29,110 bases of DNA from a bacterium (GCA_004560375.1 SFVC01000029.1:1-29110); one strand, 5' to 3'. Positions 15,408 through 23,895 are shown, counted from the first letter of the stretch. Notes: a model not told the origin generated them from the sequence alone. Numbers and translations are program-made.

Positions 15408-16832
15408 GTGAAAAACAGCGAAAAATCCATGGAAAAGATTGTAGCCCTGTGTAAGGGCCGGGGCTTTATCTTCCCCGGCTCCGAGATCTACGGCGGCCTG
15501 GCCAACACCTGGGACTACGGCCCCCTGGGGGTGGAGCTGAAAAACAACGTGAAAAAGGCCTGGTGGAAGAAGTTTGTCCAGGAGAACCCCTACAACGTGG
15601 GGCTGGACGCCGCCATCCTCATGAACCCCCAGGTGTGGGTGGCCTCCGGCCACGTGGGCGGCTTCTCCGACCCGCTGATGGACTGCAAGGAGTGCAAGGA
15701 ACGCTTCCGCGCCGACAAGGTCATCGAGGACTGGTGCCAGGAGAACGGCTTCGAGCTGGGCCACAGCGTGGACGCCATGAGCCAGCAGGAGATGAAGGCC
15801 TTCATTGACGAGCACCAGATCGCCTGCCCCAGCTGCGGCAAGTTCAACTGGACGGACATCCGCCAGTTCAACCTGATGTTCAAGACCTTCCAAGGGGTCA
15901 CCGAGGACGCGAAAAACACCGTGTACCTCCGGCCCGAGACCGCCCAGGGCATCTTCACCAACTTCGTCAACGTCCAACGCTCCACCCGGCGCAAGCTGCC
16001 CTTCGGCGTGTGCCAGATCGGCAAGAGCTTCCGCAACGAGATCACCCCGGGCAACTTCATCTTCCGCACCCGGGAGTTCGAGCAGATGGAGCTGGAGTTC
16101 TTCTGCCAGCCCGGCACCGAGCTGGAGTGGTTCGCCTACTGGAAGAACTTCTGCCACCAGTGGCTGCTGGACCTGGGGATCAAGGACGAGAACCTGCGCC
16201 TGCGGGATCACGACCCCGAGGAGCTGAGCCACTACTCCAACGCCACCACCGACTTCGAGTTCGCCTTCCCCTTCACCGACTGGGGCGAGCTGTGGGGGGT
16301 GGCCAGCCGCACCAATTTCGACCTGAACGCCCACCAGACCACCTCCGGCAAGGATCTGACCTACTTCGACCAGGAGAAGAACGAGCACTATATCCCCTAC
16401 GTCATCGAGCCCTCCCTGGGGGTGGAGCGGATGCTGCTGGCCTTCCTGTGCAACGCCTACGACGAGGAGGTGGTGGACGCCGAGAAGAACGACGTGCGTA
16501 CCGTGCTGCGGCTCCACCCGGCCCTGGCCCCCTTCAAGTGCGCGGTGCTGCCCCTGTCCAAGAAGCTGGGGGACAAGGCCCGGGAGATCCAGGCCGATCT
16601 GAGCAAGTATTTCATGGTGGACTACGACGACGCCGGCTCCATCGGCAAACGCTACCGCCGGCAGGACGAGATCGGCACCCCCTACTGCATCACCGTGGAC
16701 TTCGCCACCGTGGGCGACGACAAGACCGAGGCGGATCACGCCGTCACCATCCGGGATCGGGACACCATGGATCAGGTGCGGGTGCCCATCAGCCAGCTGA
16801 AGGGCTGGCTGGACAACAAGCTGGCCTACTAA
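15408..16832 (+). CDS. glyS: Glycyl-tRNA synthetase, single-chain class II type
   Basis: Charges tRNA-Gly with glycine in the cytoplasm (homodimeric glyQS/GARS type rather than the two-subunit bacterial type). The N-terminal motif (KGRGFIFPGSEIYGGLANTWDYGPLG) is diagnostic. Motif 2 is FRNEITPGNFIFRTREFEQMELEFF, and motif 3 includes PYVIEPSLGVERMLLAFL. The C-terminal anticodon-binding domain begins about residue 370 (PFKCAVLPLSKK). 474 aa is normal. GTG start with AAAGGA about 11 bases upstream; an ATG seven codons later lacks a good ribosome site. The T-box leader agrees with the function. Confidence 0.97.
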   Translation: MKNSEKSMEKIVALCKGRGFIFPGSEIYGGLANTWDYGPLGVELKNNVKKAWWKKFVQENPYNVGLDAAILMNPQVWVASGHVGGFSDPLMDCKECKERFRADKVIEDWCQENGFELGHSVDAMSQQEMKAFIDEHQIACPSCGKFNWTDIRQFNLMFKTFQGVTEDAKNTVYLRPETAQGIFTNFVNVQRSTRRKLPFGVCQIGKSFRNEITPGNFIFRTREFEQMELEFFCQPGTELEWFAYWKNFCHQWLLDLGIKDENLRLRDHDPEELSHYSNATTDFEFAFPFTDWGELWGVASRTNFDLNAHQTTSGKDLTYFDQEKNEHYIPYVIEPSLGVERMLLAFLCNAYDEEVVDAEKNDVRTVLRLHPALAPFKCAVLPLSKKLGDKAREIQADLSKYFMVDYDDAGSIGKRYRRQDEIGTPYCITVDFATVGDDKTEADHAVTIRDRDTMDQVRVPISQLKGWLDNKLAY

Positions 16833-16893
16833 AGCGGGATCGGCCCCGGCGCTCCCTGGTACGGCTTCAAAAACTTACTATTAAAAAAGTATG

Positions 16894-16920
16894 GCCGTCC
16901 CCGTGCAATCCGGGGGCGGC
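16894..16920 (+). other. Hairpin after glyS without a U-run
   Basis: GCCGTCCCCG, 7-nt loop, CGGGGGCGGC (10 bp, one G-U). No T-tract follows, so it is at most a weak terminator. It abuts the next promoter. Confidence 0.5.
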
Positions 16921-16922
16921 TG

Positions 16923-16931
16923 TGCTATACT
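16923..16931 (+). promoter_or_regulatory. Extended -10 promoter of the LTA-synthase-like gene
   Basis: TGC followed by TATACT, an extended -10 element. The -35 region (GTGCAA at 16903-16908) is poor. It is about 100 bp before the gene start. Confidence 0.5.
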
Positions 16932-17028
16932 ATGTTTTGCGTTGCGCGTTTTGTGCATGGCCGATTCGCGGCCCGGGGCGGACAGGCCCCGGCAGAAAGA
17001 AAAACCCGAAAGGATCGGAGGAACCCTG

Positions 17029-18903
17029 ATGAAATCTATTACCGCCTGCTTCCTGTTCCAGACCAGACCGGCGGACGGCCTGTCCCCCAAACGGCGGGCG
17101 GCCTTCTGGCTGTGGAACGCCCTGGTGCTGGCCGGGGCCGCCATCGGCCTGGGTCTGGCCTCCCTGCTGCTGGCCACGGGGAGCTACAGCGCCCGGGTGC
17201 TGCTTTTGGATTACCTGAGCCATCCCATGCTGCTTCTGCTCAACCTGCTGCCCCCCTTGGTGCTCATCGCCCTGCTGTACGCCGCCACCGGGCGGGGGTG
17301 GCTGGCCTGCCTGCTGACCACCCTGCCGGTGCTGGGCCTGTCGCTGGGGAACTATTACAAGCTGGCCTTCCGGGACGACCCGGTCATCGCCTCCGACCTG
17401 CTGATTTTAGGGGAAGCGGGGAAGATGGCGGGACAGTATCAGCTATTCCTCTCCGGCAAGGTTTTGGCAGCCCTGCTGTGCACCGCGGCGTGCGTCGTCC
17501 TGACGGCCCTGCTGGCCCGGGGCAGGCCCCGGGGCCGGTTCCGGGCGGTGGTGGCTGCCGCCGGGCTGGCCTGTGCCGTCGCCCTGGCGCCGGTGTACGC
17601 CAGCGACAGCATCTATAGCGCCAACGCCAACACCCAGCACCTCAACCAATGGTCCGCCACCCAGCAGTATGTATCCCGGGGGCTGCTCTATCCCTTCCTG
17701 CACAGCGTCAAGGACGCCCTGCCCGACCCGCCGGAGGGCTACTCGGAGCGGGAGATGCGGGAGCTGCTGGCCCAGTATGAGGACAAGGACATCCCGGCAG
17801 ACAAAAAGGTCAACGTGGTGGGGCTCATGCTGGAGGCCTTCGCCGACTTCTCCGATTTCGAGGGCGTCGAGTTCGCCCAGGACGTGTACGCCCAGTACCA
17901 CGCCCTGGAGGCGGAGAGCTACACCGGAACCCTGCTCACCAACATCTTTGCCGGCGGCACCGTGGATACCGAGCGGGCCTTCCTCACCGGCATGGGCCCC
18001 AAGGACGTGAACTACCGATCCAACACCTCCTCCTATGTATGGTACTTAAAGAACCAGGGCTACCAGACCTTCGGCGGCCACCCCTGCAACAACTGGTTTT
18101 ACAACCGGGTGAACGTCAACCGCTATCTGGGCTTCGACGAGTACCGCTTTTCAGAGGACTACTACGGGCCGATATTTGGCGCGTCTCCCACCCTCAACGA
18201 CGCCCTGTTTCTGCCTGACCTCACCGAAACAGTGCTGGATCGGCTGGAGGAGGACGAGCCGCTGTTCTCCTTCTCCGTCACCTACCAGGGCCACGGGCCG
18301 TACAGCACCGATCAGTGCTGGTGGGGCGAGGTGGACAGCTTCATCGGGAACCACGGCCTGCCCCAGGAGCAGCGCACCATTCTGGCCAACTACCTGGGCT
18401 CGGTGCAGAATACCCAGATGCACCTGGCCAACCTGGTGGACGCCTTGCGGGACGTGGAGGAACCGGTGGTGCTGGTGGTGTTCGGCGATCACAAGCCCTG
18501 GCTGGGGAACAGCAACGCGGTGTACGACGCCGTGGGCGTGAACCTGTTCTGGGAGGAGCTGGAGGGCTTCTACAACTACTGGTCCACCCCCTACCTGATC
18601 TGGGCCAACGACGCGGCCAAGGAGGCCATTGGCCACGACCTGGTGGGGACGGGGCCGGATATCTCCCCCTGCTTCCTGATGAACGTGCTCTTTGAGCAGC
18701 TGGGCTGGGAGGGGGACGCCTATCTGCAGGCGACGGACGGGATCCGCCGGGAGATCCCCGTCATACACGTCCAGGGCCGGCGCATGACGGCGGACGGCGC
18801 CCTGCTGTGGGACGACGAACTCACCCCGGGCCAGCAGGAGCTGGTGCGGCGGTTCCGCTGCCTGGAGTACTACCGTCAGCACCATTTTTCCTACAAAAGC
18901 TAA
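17029..18903 (+). CDS. LTA synthase family membrane sulfatase (phosphoglycerol transferase-like)
   Basis: 624 aa. About five membrane helices in the first 210 residues are followed by an extracellular sulfatase-fold domain. Residues matching the LtaS active site are visible: Glu269 (NVVGLMLEAF), Thr311 as nucleophile (NIFAGGTVDTE, compare TSDAE in LtaS), and Asp487-His488 (VFGDHKPW). GGHPCNNWFYNR matches the substrate-site region. It would transfer phosphoglycerol from phosphatidylglycerol to a glycolipid anchor or another wall polymer. Whether it makes true lipoteichoic acid is not decided. ATG with GGAGG seven bases upstream. Monocistronic between an extended -10 promoter and a strong terminator. 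Confidence 0.88.
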   Translation: MKSITACFLFQTRPADGLSPKRRAAFWLWNALVLAGAAIGLGLASLLLATGSYSARVLLLDYLSHPMLLLLNLLPPLVLIALLYAATGRGWLACLLTTLPVLGLSLGNYYKLAFRDDPVIASDLLILGEAGKMAGQYQLFLSGKVLAALLCTAACVVLTALLARGRPRGRFRAVVAAAGLACAVALAPVYASDSIYSANANTQHLNQWSATQQYVSRGLLYPFLHSVKDALPDPPEGYSEREMRELLAQYEDKDIPADKKVNVVGLMLEAFADFSDFEGVEFAQDVYAQYHALEAESYTGTLLTNIFAGGTVDTERAFLTGMGPKDVNYRSNTSSYVWYLKNQGYQTFGGHPCNNWFYNRVNVNRYLGFDEYRFSEDYYGPIFGASPTLNDALFLPDLTETVLDRLEEDEPLFSFSVTYQGHGPYSTDQCWWGEVDSFIGNHGLPQEQRTILANYLGSVQNTQMHLANLVDALRDVEEPVVLVVFGDHKPWLGNSNAVYDAVGVNLFWEELEGFYNYWSTPYLIWANDAAKEAIGHDLVGTGPDISPCFLMNVLFEQLGWEGDAYLQATDGIRREIPVIHVQGRRMTADGALLWDDELTPGQQELVRRFRCLEYYRQHHFSYKS

Positions 18904-18951
18904 AACAGGCCCCGGGCCTCCGCCAATGGCGGCAGACCCGGGGCCTGTTTT
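18902..18951. terminator. Bidirectional terminator between convergent genes
   Basis: AAAACAGGCCCCGGG pairs perfectly with CCCGGGGCCTGTTTT. The A-run on the left and T-run on the right allow it to serve both the LTA-synthase-like gene and the converging MATE gene. It overlaps the stop codon of the former. Confidence 0.92.
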
Positions 18952-18964
18952 GCATTTTTAGGGA

Positions 18965-20356
18965 CTATGCCTCCGGCTGGACGGTGAGCGGCAGGATCTC
19001 ACGCCGGTAGACCCGGCGGAGGAAAATGGCGCACAGGGTGGTGGAGAACAGCTCCGCGAAGGGGAAGGCCAGCCAGACTACGTCCAGGTTCTGGAACAGC
19101 CGGGCCAAAAGGAAGGCCACCGGCAGCAACACCACCAGCTGGCGCACCAGCGAGGTGGTCAGGCTGAGCACGCCGTGATCCAGCGCCTGGAACACGGAGC
19201 CGGACACGATGCCAAACCCCGCCAGCAGCCAACTGAAGGCGATGATGCGTAAGGCGGGTATGCCGATGGTCAGCAGGCTTCCCGACATATCCTCCTCCGA
19301 CCGGAACAGCTCCAGCAGCGGGCCGGGGAACAGCTGGAACACGGTGAACCCCAGGATCATCAGAAGGGTGGCGTACAGGATGGACAGCTTGACGGCCTTG
19401 ACGATCCGATCCGGCTTGCGGGCTCCGAAGTTATAGGCCACAATGGGCACCATGCCGTTGCAGAGGCCGAACACCGGCATAAAGAAGAAGGACTGGAGCT
19501 TGAAATAGATCCCGAACACTGCCGTGGCCGTGTCGGTAAAGGCGATGAGGATCTGGTTCATGCCGAACACCATCACCGAGCCGATGGACTGCATGATGAT
19601 GCCGGGCAGGCCCACGGAATAGATCTCCCGGATGGTGGGGCCGTGGGGACGGAAGCCCTTGAAGGACATGGTGACCTCGGGATTCCGGGTGGCGTTGAAG
19701 AAGATGCCCACGCAGCAGCCCAGGATCTGGCCGAGCACGGTGGCCAGGGCCGCCCCGGCCACCTCCATCCGGGGGAAGGGGCCCAGGCCGAAAATGAGGA
19801 TGGGATCCAGGATGATATTGGTGACGGCCCCCACCGCCTGGGCGATCATCGTATAGAAGGTACGGCCGGTGGCCTGGAGCAGCCGCTCCATCAGCACCGC
19901 GAAGAACAGCCCCGCGCTCCCGCCGCACACAATGCCCAGGTAGTCCGCGCCGTAGCGGATGATGCCCGGGATATCGGTCTGGACGGTGTAGAACAGCCGG
20001 GAGCAGCTCAGGCCCACCGCCATAAACGCCAGGCAGCTCAGCGCCATCAGGAATACGCCGTTCACCGCCGTGCGGTTCACCTTTTCCCGGTCGCCCTGGC
20101 CCAGGCTCCGGGCCAGCAGGGCGTTGACGCCCACGGCGGTGCCCACGCTGACGCCAATCATCAGGTTCTGCACCGGGAACGCCAGGGACACGGCGTTCAG
20201 CGCGTCCTGGCTGATCTGGGACACAAAGTAGCTGTCCACCACATTGTAAAGGGCCTGCACCAGCATGGAGATCATAATGGGTATGGCCATGTTCAGCAGC
20301 AGGGCGTTCACCGGCATGACACCCATTTTGTTTTCCGGCGCGGGATGCTCCGCCAT
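18965..20356 (-). CDS. MATE family multidrug/sodium antiporter
   Basis: 463 aa with about 12 membrane segments. The N-terminal half begins NALLLNMAIPIMISMLVQALYNVVDSYFVSQ, the typical MATE (MatE Pfam) opening, and the two halves repeat the fold (second half from about residue 235, YSVGLPGIIMQSIG). QALDHG and QATGRTFYTM motifs also agree. It would export cationic drugs or metabolites in exchange for Na+ or H+; the substrate cannot be read. ATG with GGGAGGAG upstream. It has its own perfect-consensus promoter and is a single-gene unit divergent to the kinase-like gene. Confidence 0.93.
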   Translation of the reverse strand: MAEHPAPENKMGVMPVNALLLNMAIPIMISMLVQALYNVVDSYFVSQISQDALNAVSLAFPVQNLMIGVSVGTAVGVNALLARSLGQGDREKVNRTAVNGVFLMALSCLAFMAVGLSCSRLFYTVQTDIPGIIRYGADYLGIVCGGSAGLFFAVLMERLLQATGRTFYTMIAQAVGAVTNIILDPILIFGLGPFPRMEVAGAALATVLGQILGCCVGIFFNATRNPEVTMSFKGFRPHGPTIREIYSVGLPGIIMQSIGSVMVFGMNQILIAFTDTATAVFGIYFKLQSFFFMPVFGLCNGMVPIVAYNFGARKPDRIVKAVKLSILYATLLMILGFTVFQLFPGPLLELFRSEEDMSGSLLTIGIPALRIIAFSWLLAGFGIVSGSVFQALDHGVLSLTTSLVRQLVVLLPVAFLLARLFQNLDVVWLAFPFAELFSTTLCAIFLRRVYRREILPLTVQPEA

Positions 20357-20410
20357 AGGGTCTCTCCTCCCATCTACCTAAGATAATCGTTTTCTGTCAT
20401 ATAAACCGTT

Positions 20411-20439
20411 ATTATAAGGGATTTCAATTTTATTGTCAA
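20411..20439 (-). promoter_or_regulatory. Consensus sigma-A promoter of the MATE gene
   Basis: Minus strand TTGACA (20434-20439), 17-bp spacer, TATAAT (20411-20416), both perfect. Confidence 0.9.
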
Positions 20440-20464
20440 TACGGGCGGGCCCGGAGGAAACCGC

Positions 20465-20493
20465 TTGCCAATTTGGGCTGCGTCTGGTACAAT
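20465..20493 (+). promoter_or_regulatory. Sigma-A promoter of the kinase-like gene
   Basis: TTGCCA (20465-20470), 17-bp spacer ending in TGG, TACAAT (20488-20493): five of six in each hexamer plus an extended -10. It is back to back with the MATE promoter. Confidence 0.8.
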
Positions 20494-20501
20494 GAGAAAA
20501 A

Positions 20502-20518
20502 TTCGACAAAATTCGACA
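20502..20518 (+). promoter_or_regulatory. Two tandem Spo0A boxes
   Basis: TTCGACA (the complement of the 0A-box heptamer TGTCGAA) occurs at 20502-20508 and 20512-20518 within a tandem 10-mer ATTCGACAAA x2, one helical turn apart. The boxes lie across the expected transcription start, 8-25 bp after the -10, where phosphorylated Spo0A would be expected to repress. Confidence 0.65.
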
Positions 20519-20615
20519 AAGCGGCGGCAAGTGGAAGCCATTCCCAGGAGAGTCCGCGCAAGATCTGCATAGCATAGGGAAAAGGCAATTCAGACATAGA
20601 AGGGGGCGGCGAGGG

Positions 20616-21392
20616 ATGGAGTTGGAGCATGGAGAGCAGGAGGCGGCCAGAGCGGCGGCCCAGCTGAGGGTTCAGTTGGCCCAGATGACGGCGGCCAGCC
20701 AGCTTTTGGAGCACTGCGCCTGGGATCCAAAGAGCAAGAGCTATCTGGCGGCCATGAACCAGGGCATCTGCCGGATGCTGCGGATTGTGGGACGGATAGA
20801 ACTGTGCACCCGGCTGGATCAGGAGATCAGCCCCGGGCCGTTGGATCTGGCCGCCCTCACCCGGGATCTGGGGGCGCGGATGGAGGGCCTGCTGGAGCGG
20901 GCGGGGGTGCAGCTGACCGTGGACTGCCCGGAGTACCTGGCGGCCCGGGCGGACGGAGCGCTGGTGCGGCAGCTCCTGCTGGAACTGGTGGCCAACGGGG
21001 CCGCGGCCGGCAAGGCCGTGAAGCTGACCTTGAAGCGGGACGGGGATAACGCGGTATTTACCGTGGAGGACAACGGCCCGGGCCTGCCCCCCCAGCGGGC
21101 TGCGGCCCTCTTTGGGGGCGGCGGCGAGGCGGATCTCCCCGACTGGAAGCAGGACGGGATCGGCATCGCGGTGTCCCGTCGGATCGCCGCGCTCCACGGC
21201 GGACGGCTGTTCCCGGTGTGCGAGGCGGGGCGGGGGCTACAGGTATTGGCGTCTTTCCCGCTGAACCAGGGAGGCGGGGACGAGCTCCGGTGCCCCCCGG
21301 TCGCCTTTGATCAGGGCGGCTTTGACGAGGCCATGGTGGGCCTGAGTCATCTGCTGCCCGCCGGGGTGTTCGCGCCGGGGGAGTACGAATAG
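20616..21392 (+). CDS. Histidine-kinase-like ATPase lacking the phosphoacceptor His
   Basis: 258 aa, cytoplasmic, no sensor or membrane segment. Residues 10-70 resemble a HisKA dimerisation domain, but the H-box usually reading HELRTPL is AQLRVQL at about residues 15-21, so Ala replaces the His and Gln the Glu. The ATPase domain (about 105-220) keeps the N box (LLLELVANGAA), G1 (DNGPGL), F box (LFGGGG) and G2 (DGIGIAVSRRIAALHGG). About 30 C-terminal residues are unassigned. ATP binding is likely, autophosphorylation in the normal way is not. It could be a phosphatase, a Spo0B-like partner or an anti-regulator. Its promoter carries Spo0A boxes, which suggests a link to sporulation control. Confidence 0.78.
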   Translation: MELEHGEQEAARAAAQLRVQLAQMTAASQLLEHCAWDPKSKSYLAAMNQGICRMLRIVGRIELCTRLDQEISPGPLDLAALTRDLGARMEGLLERAGVQLTVDCPEYLAARADGALVRQLLLELVANGAAAGKAVKLTLKRDGDNAVFTVEDNGPGLPPQRAAALFGGGGEADLPDWKQDGIGIAVSRRIAALHGGRLFPVCEAGRGLQVLASFPLNQGGGDELRCPPVAFDQGGFDEAMVGLSHLLPAGVFAPGEYE

Positions 21393-21400
21393 CAAGGACA

Positions 21401-21433
21401 GGGCGCTGTCCCCCATGGGGGCGGCGCCCTTTT
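21401..21433 (+). terminator. Intrinsic terminator after the kinase-like gene
   Basis: A GC-rich stem (GGGCGC...GCGCCC with inner CCCC/GGGG) followed by TTTT. It sits between this gene and the converging integrase gene. Confidence 0.8.
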
Positions 21434-21443
21434 CCGCTCGCCT

Positions 21444-22508
21444 TCAGGCGGAAGGGAGGGATGGGATGCCCGCGTTGACGATGGTGTCGGCCACCGCGGC
21501 CAGCACTTCCCCGTGGGTCTGGTCAAACAGATGGGTGTAGATCCGCTGGGTGATGCTGGGGCTGGCGTGGCCCATGGCCCGGCTGATCTGGTACATGGGC
21601 ACCCGGGCGCTGTTGGCCATGCTGGCAAAGGTGTGACGCAGGCCGTGGAAGGTGATGGGGGGCAGGCGGCGCTCCGCCACAAAGCTGGCCAGGTCGGCGG
21701 ACAGCACGTTGGGATGCCAGGGCATCCCCTCCGAGGTGAGCACCAGGTAGTCGTCCGGGCCGCAGGGCAGGTCGTCCAGCTGCCGCTGGGCCCGGAGCTC
21801 CTGGAGCAGCTCCAGCAGGCCGTCCAGCGCCCCAATGGACAGGGTGCGGCAGCTGTCGGAGGTCTTGGGGGCCTTTTCCACCACCCGATAGCCCACGGTG
21901 GTGCGTACCCAGCGCACGGACAGCAGGCCTGTATGAAGATCCACATCCCGCCAGCGCAGACCCAGCACCTCGCTGCGGCGCAGCCCCAGGTGGCAGACCA
22001 GCTTCACCGGCAGCTCCAGGGGCTGGCCCTCCACCTCCCGCAGCAGGCGGCTGAGGCGGGCGGGGGTGTAGTACAGCACGTCGCTGGAGGTGGCCCGGGG
22101 GGGCGTGGCCCGCTGGGCGGGGTTTACCGGAATCACCCCCTGCCGAAAGGCGGCCTTCAGGGCGGTATGGATCAGGACATGGTGTTTCCGGATGGTGTTG
22201 GGGGCCAGGCCCTTCTCCTCCGACAGCCACTGGTAGTAGCCGTTGATGAGCTCCGGGGTCAGGTCGGCCAGCCGCACCCGGCCAAGAGCGGGGCTCAGAT
22301 GGTTGCGGATGATATTTCGGTAGCCGTTGACGGTGGTCTCCGCCCGGCAAGGTTCGATCTGATCGTCCATCCAGAGCTCCAGCCAGCTTCCCAGAGAGGC
22401 GCTGGCGTTGGTGGCGGGGCCGGCGTGGGGCAGAGGGAAGCCCACCGCCGGGGGACGGGAGAGAGGACGGAGGGTGATGCGGTTGGAATGGGCATAGGTG
22501 TGCGGCAT
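21444..22508 (-). CDS. Tyrosine recombinase / phage-type integrase, orphan
   Basis: 354 aa. A SAM-like N-terminal core-binding domain (about 38-130, LGSWLELWMDDQIEPCRAETTVNGYRN) precedes the catalytic domain. The catalytic set is visible: Arg near 176 (GLRRSEVLGL), Lys in APKTSDSCRTL, HGLRH near 287-291, His in MGHASPSITQRIYTH near 313 and the nucleophile Tyr near 323. So it looks active. ATG with AGGAG nine bases upstream. There are no excisionase, phage or conjugation genes beside it: it lies between the kinase-like gene and the rplJ promoter. It could be a remnant of an excised element or a domesticated recombinase. True XerC/XerD is less likely given the N-terminal type and context. Confidence 0.92.
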   Translation of the reverse strand: MPHTYAHSNRITLRPLSRPPAVGFPLPHAGPATNASASLGSWLELWMDDQIEPCRAETTVNGYRNIIRNHLSPALGRVRLADLTPELINGYYQWLSEEKGLAPNTIRKHHVLIHTALKAAFRQGVIPVNPAQRATPPRATSSDVLYYTPARLSRLLREVEGQPLELPVKLVCHLGLRRSEVLGLRWRDVDLHTGLLSVRWVRTTVGYRVVEKAPKTSDSCRTLSIGALDGLLELLQELRAQRQLDDLPCGPDDYLVLTSEGMPWHPNVLSADLASFVAERRLPPITFHGLRHTFASMANSARVPMYQISRAMGHASPSITQRIYTHLFDQTHGEVLAAVADTIVNAGIPSLPSA

Positions 22509-22632
22509 GGTTAACAGCTCCTTTTCTGAGTAGCGTCCGTGAATATAGGCGGATCGGAACCCATGTTAAACGTTTGAGGGGGAAAGGGGAAGGGGGAACA
22601 CCGCAAAAACGAAAACTTTTTCCCATTTCCTC

Positions 22633-22661
22633 TTGACAGCGGCGCTTTCCCGGGGTATAAT
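22633..22661 (+). promoter_or_regulatory. Consensus sigma-A promoter of rplJ-rplL
   Basis: TTGACA (22633-22638), 17-bp spacer, TATAAT (22656-22661), both perfect, as expected for a ribosomal protein operon. Confidence 0.92.
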
Positions 22662-22669
22662 GCGAAAAG

Positions 22670-22771
22670 TGTTCAAAGACAGCGGGTGGCCTGGGCCGTA
22701 AATCCCGCCGAGAATGCAGCCCAACTGTAATGCTTGCGCTGTTTTCGTGTGGACACGAAGGCGGCGTTTTT
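22670..22771 (+). ncRNA. L10 leader (ribosomal protein autoregulation)
   Basis: The 5' leader of rplJ contains AAAGACAGCGGGTGGC and AATCCCGCCGAGAATGC, characteristic of the Firmicutes L10 leader that binds L10(L12)4. It ends in a hairpin (22736-22766, GCGCTG...TTCGTGT with ACACGAA...GGCG) followed by TTTTT, so excess L10 is expected to favour termination. Confidence 0.88.
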
Positions 22772-22821
22772 CTTTTGAAAAACACCTGCCGCGACAAATT
22801 ACCCGGAGGTGAACTCAAACA

Positions 22822-23358
22822 ATGCCTAACGCAAAGGTTCTCAGTGAGAAGCAGGCCGTGGTGGCCGCCCTGGTGGACAACCTGAAGGCCGCCAGTTCCG
22901 GCGTCCTGGTGGACTACAAGGGCATCACCGTGGCCGAGGACACCGCCCTGCGCCATGAGCTGCGGGAGAACGGTGTGGAGTACGCTGTGGTGAAGAACAC
23001 CCTGCTGCGCCGCGCGCTGGACGACGTGGATCTGGGCGAGCTGGACGGGGTGCTCAACGGCACCACCTCCATGGCCATCTCCAAGGACGACCCCATCGCC
23101 CCCATGCGTATCGTCAACAAGTACGCCAAGCAGATGGGCGACCGCTTCAACATCAAGGCCGGCTTTATGGACGGCAAGGTGCTCCCCCTGGACGATGTGA
23201 TCGCCATGGCCGAGCTGCCCTCCAAGGACGCGCTGATGGCGCAGCTGCTCGGCATGATGCTGGCTCCGCTCACCAGCCTGGCCGTCGTGCTGAAGGCCAT
23301 CGCGGAGAAGGACGGCGAAGCCGCCCCCAACCAGGAGCCCGCCCCCGCCGCCGAGTGA
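22822..23358 (+). CDS. rplJ: 50S ribosomal protein L10
   Basis: 178 aa, base of the ribosomal stalk, binding L7/L12 dimers by its C-terminal helix. The conserved beginning (NAKVLSEKQAVVAALVDNL), VDYKGITVAEDTALRHELRE and VVKNTLLRRAL are typical. ATG with GGAGGTGA upstream. The Ala/Pro/Glu-rich tail (EPAPAAE) is common in this group. First gene after the L10 leader, 45 nt before rplL. Confidence 0.98.
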   Translation: MPNAKVLSEKQAVVAALVDNLKAASSGVLVDYKGITVAEDTALRHELRENGVEYAVVKNTLLRRALDDVDLGELDGVLNGTTSMAISKDDPIAPMRIVNKYAKQMGDRFNIKAGFMDGKVLPLDDVIAMAELPSKDALMAQLLGMMLAPLTSLAVVLKAIAEKDGEAAPNQEPAPAAE

Positions 23359-23403
23359 GCGGCACCCATACTTTAATATTTGAAATTTAGGAGGAACATC
23401 ATC

Positions 23404-23778
23404 ATGGCAAGCGAGAAGATCACCGCTATGGTTGAGGAGATCAAGAACCTCAGCGTTCTGGAAGTCAATGAGCTGGTCAAGGCCCTGGAGGAGGAGTTCG
23501 GCGTTTCCGCCGCCGCCATGGCCGCCCCCGCCGCCGCCGGCCCCGCCGCCGCTGCGGAGGAGAAGACCGAGTTCGACGTGGTGCTGGCCAGCTTCGACGC
23601 CGCCGCCAAGATCAAGGTCATCAAGGTTGTCCGCGAAATCACCGGTCTGGGCCTGGCCGAGGCCAAGGCCGCCGTGGAGGGCACCCCCAAGACCCTGAAG
23701 GAGGCCGTGTCCAAGGACGAGGCCGAGGAGCTGAAGAAGAAGATCGAGGAGGCCGGCGGCAAGGTGGAGCTGAAGTAA
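23404..23778 (+). CDS. rplL: 50S ribosomal protein L7/L12
   Basis: 124 aa stalk protein that recruits translation factors. An N-terminal dimerisation domain (KITAMVEEIKNLSVLEVNELVKALEEEFGV), an Ala/Pro hinge (about 40-55) and the C-terminal factor-binding domain (KTEFDVVL, KIKVIKVVREITGLGLAEAK, VEGTPKTLKEAVSK) are all present. The start is the ATG with AGGAGGAA before it; a longer open frame upstream lacks a ribosome site. Confidence 0.98.
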   Translation: MASEKITAMVEEIKNLSVLEVNELVKALEEEFGVSAAAMAAPAAAGPAAAAEEKTEFDVVLASFDAAAKIKVIKVVREITGLGLAEAKAAVEGTPKTLKEAVSKDEAEELKKKIEEAGGKVELK

Positions 23779-23803
23779 GCCCCCTGTCCCCATCCTGCAT
23801 ACC

Positions 23804-23835
23804 AAGGGCCCGCGGAGTGATCCGCGGGCCCTTTT
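23804..23835 (+). terminator. Intrinsic terminator of rplJ-rplL
   Basis: AAGGGCCCGCGGA, loop GTGA, TCCGCGGGCCC, then TTTT. Confidence 0.92.
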
Positions 23836-23895
23836 CCTCTGCCCAGGGCCCTTCCCTGCTACGGGGCGGAGAAAGGGTGCACCAAAAAATCGCGG

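Noticed and set aside
15384..16739. 451-codon minus-strand frame opposite glyS
   Set aside because: Antisense shadow of a highly conserved synthetase gene.
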